Part shown: positions 58,118-64,000 of the stretch, in pieces
Position numbering within the stretch: position 1 is the first letter of the stretch
Layout of the letters: every line of letters begins with the position of its first letter
Assembly (NCBI GenBank): GCA_038233075.1
Contig: JBBSMQ010000011.1
Coordinates: 62,001-126,000, forward strand
DNA from: Iamia sp038233075
GTDB lineage: Bacteria; Actinomycetota; Acidimicrobiia; Acidimicrobiales; Iamiaceae
DNA length: 64,000 bases
Direction of reading: 5' to 3'
Position numbers and translations under genes: made by a program
Notes under the pieces: generated by a model
The model's input: the letters and a program-made list of their open reading frames with translations, nothing else
Told to the model about the DNA's origin: nothing
Database searches by the model: none

Positions 58118-59842
58118 TCACCCGGCGAGATCGCCGTCGTCCTGTGGGGCGGTCGGCTGGTCGGGGAGCTCTGAGGCCTCAGGCGCTTCTGACGCTGTGG
58201 GAACGTTCTCCCCGTCCGCCGACGCCTCGGCCACCGCATCCGACGCCGCGGTCGCGGGCGGTGCGGGATCGGGCGTCGCCGCCTCAGAGGCCTCCGACGC
58301 TGGGGGAGCAGTGTCGGTCCCCGCGGAGGCCTCGGCCACCGCACCCGACGCCGCGGTCGCGGGCGGTGCGGGCTCGGGCGGCGCCGCCTCGGGAGCCTCC
58401 GCCGGCGGGCGTGCGGTGTCGGCTCCCGCCGGGGCCTCGGGGGCGGGAGGGGGAGGGGGGACGGGGCGACTGTCGGGACCCTTGCCGCGGGGGCCCTTGG
58501 GGCCGCGTCGAGGGCCGCGCCGGGGCTTGGACGCCATTGGTTCCACGCCGAGGGCCTGGGCCACCAGCGGGACCTTCTGTCCCGCCGCCGCCACCGCCGC
58601 CTTGAGCTCGTCGGACGGCTCGGCCGGCACGGACTCGGGGGCGACCCGGGCATGGACGGGGGAGAGGGACAGGGCGTCGAGCACGGTGGCCCACCGGTCG
58701 GTCGGGGTGTCGGCGGTCAGCGAGCCCGACGCCGCCTCGGTGAGCCGGGTGGCCAGGTCGGCCGGCAGGGGGACACCGGCCTTGGGTGGGCGAGAGCTGA
58801 CACGCAGCGCCCGCACCACGCGCCCTTCACCCAGCAGCGAGGCCATCTCGGCCAGCCAGGCGGCCTGGTCGGCCTCGATGCGGCGCTCGAGTCCCTCCTT
58901 GAGCTGGCCGGCCAGGGCCCGGCTCTCGTCGTCGCGCGCCGCGGAGTCGGCGGCGACCACGACGGTGCGCAGGTCGCGCAGGTCGAGCTCGTCGAGGTCG
59001 GCGAGGGCGGCGTCGGCCCGGTCGCGCCACTCGGCGGTGCGGAGGCGGGGGAGCAGCCGCTCGGCCAGAGCCTCGAGCTGAGCCGGGTCGACCTCGGGTC
59101 GCCCCTCGGCCCGAGCCTGGGCGTTCTGCTTCTCGACGGCCTGGCGGACGGCGGGGATCCCGCCCCGCAGCACCTCCTCGGCGATGGGGCGCTCGTGCAC
59201 CTCGAGGGTGTCGAGCACGGCCTTGCGATGGGTGCGGCGCGCCCGCAGGCGCTTGGGCTTGGGCTTGTCGTCGGGCCGGGGCCGGCGTGACCGCTCTGGT
59301 CGGGATCCGCCCCGGCCTCCGCCCTCGGCCCGCCCGCCACGGTCGTCTCGGCTCCGTCGGTCACCGCCATCACGGCCCTCGGGTCGGCCGCTGCGCCCAC
59401 GCCCGTCGCCACCAGGGCCGCCGCTTCGTCCGCGCTCCTCGCCGCCCGGACGACCGTCACGCCCCCGCCCGTCGCCCCCGGGGCGGCCCTCGCGCCCTCG
59501 ACCCTTGCGCCCGCCGCGGCGGTCACCGTCGTCGTCTCGGTCCCGGCGGCCCTTCTTGCCGACCAGCTTGGAGGTGACCAGCTCGTCGTCGGAGAGGTCG
59601 TGGGTGGCGAGCTCGAGGCGCTCGGGCTCGGACCGGGTCGCCTTGGGGGGAAGCACGGAGGTGACCTCGGTGCCGTCGAGGCCCATGTCGACCTCGGCCC
59701 GGAGAACGTCGCCCACCGCGGCGGACCCGGGGAGCACGGCGGCGTCAACCACGCCCTTGGGCTGCTTGGCCCCTGCGGCACGCCAGGTCCACGTCCCGTC
59801 GTCGCGGGTGCTCGTCAGCTCGATCTCGATCCGGCGGGACAT
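58118..59842 (-). CDS. RGG-rich, putative RNA-binding protein with Ala/Pro-rich repeats
   Basis: 574 residues in several parts. An N-terminal domain (MSRRIEIELTSTRDDGTWTW, VVDAAVLPGSAAVGDVLRAE) precedes a long Arg/Gly/Asp-rich disordered region (about residues 95-195) of the RGG type. A helical domain follows (KAVLDTLEVHERPIAEEVLR, LEALAERLLPRLRTAEWRDR, LSLSPVHARVAPESV). The C-terminus is Pro/Ala/Thr-rich and contains two 35-residue tandem repeats. RGG regions commonly bind RNA. I do not recognise the helical domain. ATG 59842 follows a TACGGT box. Confidence 0.75.
   Translation of the reverse strand: MSRRIEIELTSTRDDGTWTWRAAGAKQPKGVVDAAVLPGSAAVGDVLRAEVDMGLDGTEVTSVLPPKATRSEPERLELATHDLSDDELVTSKLVGKKGRRDRDDDGDRRGGRKGRGREGRPGGDGRGRDGRPGGEERGRSGGPGGDGRGRSGRPEGRDGGDRRSRDDRGGRAEGGGRGGSRPERSRRPRPDDKPKPKRLRARRTHRKAVLDTLEVHERPIAEEVLRGGIPAVRQAVEKQNAQARAEGRPEVDPAQLEALAERLLPRLRTAEWRDRADAALADLDELDLRDLRTVVVAADSAARDDESRALAGQLKEGLERRIEADQAAWLAEMASLLGEGRVVRALRVSSRPPKAGVPLPADLATRLTEAASGSLTADTPTDRWATVLDALSLSPVHARVAPESVPAEPSDELKAAVAAAGQKVPLVAQALGVEPMASKPRRGPRRGPKGPRGKGPDSRPVPPPPPAPEAPAGADTARPPAEAPEAAPPEPAPPATAASGAVAEASAGTDTAPPASEASEAATPDPAPPATAASDAVAEASADGENVPTASEAPEASELPDQPTAPQDDGDLAG
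58224..58433 (-). repeat. two 105-bp tandem repeats in the RGG-rich gene
   Basis: Two in-frame copies with a period of 105 bp (58224 and 58329), and the start of a third at 58434. They encode a 35-residue Pro/Ala/Thr/Glu-rich unit. The copies are close but not identical, so copy number may vary between strains. Confidence 0.75.
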
Positions 59843-59851
59843 AGGCCGGCC

Positions 59852-59857
59852 ACCGTA
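59852..59857 (-). promoter_or_regulatory. -10 box (TACGGT) of the RGG-rich gene
   Basis: TACGGT on the minus strand lies 9 bases before ATG 59842, slightly more than the usual leaderless spacing. Confidence 0.45.
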
Positions 59858-59893
59858 CTCCGCACCCCCGCACCGCCCCCCACTCCGTTGCCC

Positions 59894-60640
59894 GTGTCCG
59901 ACTACCTGGCGGGCGAGCTCGGGGTCGAGGTCGAGTACGTGCCGGTGACCGACTACGCCGCGTCGGTGTCGGCCTTCCGCATCGGCGATCTCGACGCGGT
60001 GTGGTTCGGTGGGCTCACCGGGATGCAGGCGCGCCTCCAGACCCCGGGCTCCGAGCTGCTGGCCCAGCGCGACATCGACGAGGAGTTCCAGAGCGTGTTC
60101 ATCGCCAACTCCTCGGCCGATGTCGAGCCCTTCACCGAGACCGGCGGCCTCGAGGCCATCATGGGCAAGACCCTGACCTTCGGCAGCGAGTCGTCCACCT
60201 CGGGTCGGCTCATGCCCCAGTTCTTCATGGACGAGGCCAGCGTCAGCCCTGACGACCTCAAGGGCACGATCGGCTTCTCCGGGGCCCACGACAAGACCAT
60301 CGCCGTCGTCGACGCCGGCACCTACCAGGTCGGTGCGCTCAACAAGGCGGTCTGGGACCAGGCGGTGGAGGAGGGCACGGTCGACACCGACCGGGTCGAG
60401 GTGATCTACACCACCCCGACCTACTACGACTACCACTGGGTGGCCCGGCCCGACCTCGACGAGGCGTTCGGGGACGGCTTCACGGTGGCCCTGGAGGACG
60501 CCATCCTGGGTCTCGATGCCAGCGATCCGGCCCAGGCGGAGATTCTCGAGCTGTTCTCGGCGGAACGGTTCATCCCGACCAAGCCCGAGAACTACGACAA
60601 GATCGAGAGCATCGGCCGCAAGCTCGGCCTGATCAGTTGA
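59894..60640 (+). pseudogene. 5'-truncated phosphonate/phosphite ABC transporter binding protein (phnD-like)
   Basis: The frame opens inside the protein (SDYLAGELGVEVEYVPVTDY) and runs to the end, with ISAFRIGDLDAVWFGG-like VSAFRIGDLDAVWFGGLTG, FGSESSTSGRLMP and YTTPTYYDYHWVARPDLDEA, all typical of PhnD. The signal peptide, lipobox and first strand (about 50-60 residues) are missing. The 5' edge abuts the promoter of the divergent RGG-rich gene, so no native promoter remains. The product could not be exported. Coupled to phnC by TTGA overlap. Confidence 0.75.
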
Positions 60641-61395
60641 CGTCAGCTGACGCGGCACTGCGTCTCGACGGCGTGTCGCTGTCCTACGGCGCGCTGGAGG
60701 TGCTGCACCGCGTCGACCTGCAGGTCGAGGCGGGGGAGGTGGTGGCGCTCGTCGGACCGAGCGGGGCCGGCAAGTCAACCCTCCTGTCGCTGGCCAACGC
60801 CACGCTCCTGCCCGACCACGGTCGGGTCTCGGTCCGGGGCGAGGACACCCGGGACCTCCGACGCCGGAAGGCGCGACGTCGGGTGCTGAGCGAGGTGGGC
60901 ACGGTCCAGCAGCAGCCGCAGCTGCCTGGCAGCCTGCAGGTGATCCACAACGTGAACGCGGGTCGGTTGGGCCGGTGGTCGCTCGCCAAGGCGATGTGGT
61001 CACTGGTCCGACCGCGGGGCGGGGACGAGGTCGACGCCGCGCTGCGCCAGCTCGGGATCGGAGATCTCAGCCGGGCCCGGACCGAGACCCTGTCCGGGGG
61101 CCAGCAGCAACGGGTGGCGCTGGCCCGAGTCCTGGTGCAACGGCCCCTGCTCGTGCTCGCCGACGAGCCCGTCTCCGCCGTGGACCCGGCATGGAGTCGC
61201 GAGGTGCTGGGGCTGCTGGCCGCCCTCGCCTCCCAGGGGGCCGCCGTCCTGGTCGCCATCCACGACATCGACCTCGCGCTCGAGTCTGTCTCCCGGGTGG
61301 TGGGCCTGCGCGCCGGGCAGATCCAGTTCGACCTCGGCACCGCATCGGTCGACGCCGGACGCCTGTCCGACCTCTACGAGCTGATCGACCGTTGA
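60637..61395 (+). CDS. phnC: phosphonate/phosphate ABC transporter ATP-binding protein
   Basis: 252-residue ABC ATPase. Walker A is VALVGPSGAGKSTLLSLANA, the Q-loop region VGTVQQQPQLPG, the signature LSGGQQQRVALARVLVQ, Walker B LLVLADEPVSAVDPAWSR and the H-loop AAVLVAIHDIDLALE. Length is normal. The TTG start overlaps the stop of the phnD remnant. The gene itself is intact, but with a defective binding protein and permease it is likely nonfunctional or recently released from selection. Confidence 0.85.
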   Translation: MTSADAALRLDGVSLSYGALEVLHRVDLQVEAGEVVALVGPSGAGKSTLLSLANATLLPDHGRVSVRGEDTRDLRRRKARRRVLSEVGTVQQQPQLPGSLQVIHNVNAGRLGRWSLAKAMWSLVRPRGGDEVDAALRQLGIGDLSRARTETLSGGQQQRVALARVLVQRPLLVLADEPVSAVDPAWSREVLGLLAALASQGAAVLVAIHDIDLALESVSRVVGLRAGQIQFDLGTASVDAGRLSDLYELIDR

Positions 61396-61402
61396 GCCGG
61401 CC

Positions 61403-62813
61403 GTGACCCTCATGGGTGACCGGGAGGGAATCGGGGTCACCGCCACCGCCAGCCCACCCCCACCGGAAGGCGACCGGTCGCTCCCAGGCAGTGGGGACGG
61501 GGAAGGGTCGGGACCCCGACACGCCTCGACCCGGGCCCGGCGCACCCTCCTGTGGTTGGCCGTCGCCGCCCTCGGCGCCTCGGTGTGGGCCACCGGCTGG
61601 GGGCGTGAGCCCCTCGTGAACGCCGGGGGATGGGAGCAGCTCCAACGCTTCTTCGCCGCCGCCCTCCACCCGGAGCTGGACCCGACCTTCCTCCGCCTCA
61701 CCCTCGACTCCACGTTCGTCACCGTGGGCTACGCCCTGCTGGGCACCGCCCTCAGCGTAGGGATCGGACTGGTGGGCGGCATGTTGGCCACCCGGGCGTG
61801 GGCCGACTCCGCCGTCCCTGGTGGCGTCGGGCGCATCGGGCGCGGGATCGTCCGCTCGATCACCCTGCCCCTGCGCTCGGTGCACGAGGCGGTGTGGGCC
61901 GTGGTGCTGATCACGATCCTGGGGCTCGACCCCCTGGTGGCCATCCTGGCCATCGGGGTCCCGTTCGGGGCGGTGACGGCCAAGGTCTACGCCGACATCT
62001 TCGACGAGCTGCCGCGCGGACCCTTCCTCGCCCTCCGCGCCGCCGGGGTCGGCCGGCCGGCCGCTTTCCTCTACGGCGTGGTCCCCGCCGCCCTCCGTTC
62101 GCTGGTGTCCTACGGCTTCTACCGCTTCGAGTGCAGCATCCGGGCCGCCGCGGTGCTCGGGGTCATCGGAGCCGGGGGGCTCGGCTTCCAGATCCGGCTG
62201 AGCTTCCAGTCCCTCAACTACAACGAGATGTGGACCCTCATCGCGGCCCTGGTGATCCTGTGCGGCATCGCCGACTCCTGGGGATCGGCACTGCGCGACA
62301 GCCAACGGGGCGGGCGCGACGTCCGCGTCCAACGGTGGATGGTCGGCGCTTCGCTCGTCGCCATGGTCGTCGCCCTCGTCCTCGCCTGGCGGCACCTGGA
62401 CGTGGACCCCTCGAGCCTGCGGTCGAGCCGGGCCCGGCTCAACCTGGAGCGGTTCGTGGCGGTCTACAACTTCGGCGTGCTCGGGCGCCTGCTGGCCGAG
62501 ATGGTGGAGCAGCAGGACGACCGCTCGACCGAGGTGCTGCGCGCCGGGGGAGCGTCGTCGACCCAGCGGGTGCTCTACGACCGCGCCCCCCGGCTGGCCA
62601 CGCCCTTCCTGGCCTACGGCGTACCGCTGGGAGGTCACCATCCGCGAGACCGTGGTCGTCGGCCTGGTCGCCGCCGGCGGTCTCGGGGTCGTCCTCAACC
62701 AGCAGCTGGCCGCCTTCGACTACCACGCCGTGACCGCCACCCTCCTGGCCCTCGTCACCATCACCATCCTCGTCGACATCGCCGGCACCCTGGCCCGAAG
62801 AGCCGTCCGCTGA
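61403..62813 (+). pseudogene. fused tandem phosphonate permease (phnE-like), internally deleted and frameshifted
   Basis: The first permease domain (about residues 45-300) is intact: LRLTLDSTFVTVGYALLGTA, VWAVVLITILGLDPLVAILA, LRAAGVGRPAAFLYGVVPAA, SIRAAAVLGVIGAGGLGFQ. A second domain starts but its middle is missing: ARLNLERFVAVYNFGVLGRL joins two sites normally about 100 residues apart. Near 62620 the frame shifts; the continuation YRWEVTIRETVVVGLVAAGG and LAAFDYHAVTATLLALVTI lies in another frame and ends at the TGA 62811..62813. Only the first half could be made. Confidence 0.78.
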
Positions 62814-62844
62814 CGAGCCTTCGACCCACCGCCCGCGTTGCAGA

Positions 62845-62870
62845 GTGAGAGCTCCGCGTGCGACTCTCAC
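62845..62870. terminator. hairpin after the phnE remnant
   Basis: Stem GTGAGAG / CTCTCAC with a 12-base loop. The short unit GCAGAG recurs three times around it. May end the transporter transcript or mark an old insertion edge. Confidence 0.35.
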
Positions 62871-62927
62871 CGCAGAGTGGTCCCGCCCGCAGAGCATTGA
62901 TCGGGGTGCGGCTCTTCTGAAGGGGCC

Positions 62928-63212
62928 TCATGCGGCGTGGGGGAGGGCATTGTCGGCGTAGCGTTCTTCGTGGTTTCGCCGTCGTTCCTGGCCGAGATGG
63001 AAGATCCAGTAGTCGGGGAAGTCACCGTTGCTGTGTAGCGCTCGCAGCTTGAGGACGGCTTCGGCGCCGTCGAGGTCCCATCGTGCGCCGGTGATGTCCA
63101 TGCGGTCCTTGACGAGGTGCCGACAGGCGCCCTCGATGATCCCGGTGGCGATCGGCCAACCGGCCTCGAGAGCGTTGGCGTAGTCGAGGTAAGGCGCCTT
63201 GTTGGTGGCGGT
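62928..63212 (-). pseudogene. ISKra4-type transposase C-terminal fragment
   Basis: The last 95 residues of an ISKra4-family transposase are recognisable: ATNKAPYLDYANALEAGWPI, IATGIIEGACRHLVKDRMDI, ITGARWDLDGAEAVLKLRAL and FPDYWIFHLGQERRRNHEE. Upstream the open frame continues but no longer resembles the family, so the element is truncated with the N-terminal DNA-binding half lost. I found no clear terminal inverted repeats. It is a relic, not an active insertion sequence. Confidence 0.75.
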
Positions 63213-63585
63213 GCAGACGAAGGGCAGCGGCAGCAGGGTGAGGGCCAACAGCCCGAGGGGCGCCAGCATGGAGTCGTCCCCGTCGGTGGCCTTCGCGTTG
63301 GTCGCGCGCCGACGCCAGCGCCGCTCGTTGCATCTCGGGCTGGGACATCCCGACTGCGACATCCTCGGGGGGCACCGAAGGGTCGCCGCGGTCTGGATCG
63401 AGGCCCGCTCGCGCGGAATCAACAGGATCCTGGCTATAGATCGTGCGGTCTCACCCATAGAACCGATCGAGACCGTGTCGTAACGTGCGGACGCCGATCG
63501 GGTTCTGGATGCGTAGGCGGGCGGGCGACCGACTAGCTCCAGCATCAACCAACGAGCGGGAACCCCCTCAACCAGGAGCAAGCGG
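63213..63585. other. stretch without a supportable gene next to the transposase fragment
   Basis: About 370 bases. Open frames exist on both strands, but none shows a family motif or a credible start. Base use is less biased than in the neighbouring genes. It is probably debris of the insertion element plus flanking sequence. Confidence 0.4.
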
Positions 63586-64000
63586 ATGCCTCACCTCAAG
63601 ACCCGATGGATGGTCGGAGTCCTGGCCCTCGTGCTGGTTGGGCTGACGGCGTGCCAACCGCTGCGCGAGCCGGCGGACGTCTCGATGATCTCCAAGGTGG
63701 GCTCGTCCACCGTCGACGGGTGGCGGTACGACTTCTACCGCAACACGGCCTATCCCTGTTCGGTCAGCGGGTACCAGACCTTCCTGATCGCCACCCGGGT
63801 CGGCTCCTCCGCGACCGCCACCCGTCCGCTGTGGGTGCACATGCACGGTGGTGGTGTCGGCTACTTCTCCCCCGACGGCGTCCCCCGCGAGGCCGGAGGT
63901 CGGGAGAGCACGATGTTCATGACCGAGGAGGGCGGCCCGGCGCTCGGAGCGGAGCTCAACAAGGGCGACCTGATGGAGCGGATCCGAGATGAGCCCGACG
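63586..64000 (+). CDS. secreted lipoprotein, probable alpha/beta hydrolase (runs off the window end)
   Basis: Partial gene; 138 residues are visible. The lipoprotein signal is MPHLKTRWMVGVLALVLVGL followed by the lipobox Cys in LTACQP. The mature part starts with VSMISKVGSSTVDGWRYDFY, then RPLWVHMHGGGVGYFSPDGV. The HMHGGG motif is the oxyanion-hole signature of hormone-sensitive-lipase-like esterases. AGGAGC lies 8 bases before the ATG. The catalytic Ser and His lie beyond the window. Substrate unknown. Confidence 0.7.
   Translation, partial: MPHLKTRWMVGVLALVLVGLTACQPLREPADVSMISKVGSSTVDGWRYDFYRNTAYPCSVSGYQTFLIATRVGSSATATRPLWVHMHGGGVGYFSPDGVPREAGGRESTMFMTEEGGPALGAELNKGDLMERIRDEPD

Overview
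The window is high-GC actinobacterial DNA. Pup-proteasome genes, a fused F420 FO synthase (FbiC), a 13E12/DUF222 HNH gene, Tat genes next to pafBC, and frequent GTG starts point to an actinobacterium. The many leaderless-type promoters, the DUF3866 and SCO6745 genes and the tandem ThyX-like gene would fit class Acidimicrobiia (an Iamia-like lineage); that placement is inferred without a database search. No rRNA, tRNA or CRISPR array was seen.

Layout. 1-11.3 kb is almost all on the minus strand: a Cys-rich protein and a small coupled gene, a solitary ParA-like ATPase, a decayed cytochrome P450, a LOG-family protein, a lipoprotein nuclease/phosphatase, fbiC, and a tkt-tal-pgl pentose phosphate operon. 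11.4-18.1 kb holds an aldehyde dehydrogenase plus phosphotransferase pair, a frameshifted relic, a FIST-domain protein, a 128-residue protein, nagA and a TetR regulator. 18.4-28.6 kb holds an HNH gene whose promoter carries a LexA-type SOS box, a lipoprotein, an NDP-forming acyl-CoA synthetase, a LON-domain protein, three small proteins, trmI, a MarP-like membrane protease and an SCO6745-family gene.

28.8-47.3 kb is the core: ferredoxin, then arc, dop, pup, prcB, prcA, pafA, a methyltransferase, a DUF3866 gene, pafB, pafC, lepB, tatA, tatC and a HelY-type helicase. Together they make the Pup-dependent degradation machine, its regulators, and protein export and processing. A truncated DUF222 gene lies between pup and prcB. 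47.4-58.1 kb holds a lipoprotein with an apparent frameshift, a dehydrogenase, an M20 amidohydrolase, a HelD-like helicase divergent from a tandem ThyX-like gene across a 46-bp palindrome, a LysM transglycosylase, a DUF4193 gene, a GNAT/NUDIX pair and a crotonase. 58.1-64 kb holds an RGG-rich protein, a decaying phnD-phnC-phnE transporter, a transposase fragment and the start of a lipoprotein hydrolase.

Two themes run through the window. First, at least 18 start codons sit 6-9 bases after a TANNNT hexamer, mostly TAGGGT-like, which implies widespread leaderless transcription. Second, relic genes are frequent: the P450, the CrtA-like/membrane relic, the DUF222 fragment, phnD, phnE and the ISKra4-type transposase. 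No clearly new multi-gene system stands out; the best leads are the interrupted proteasome operon, the palindrome between the HelD-like and ThyX-like genes, and the SOS-boxed HNH gene.
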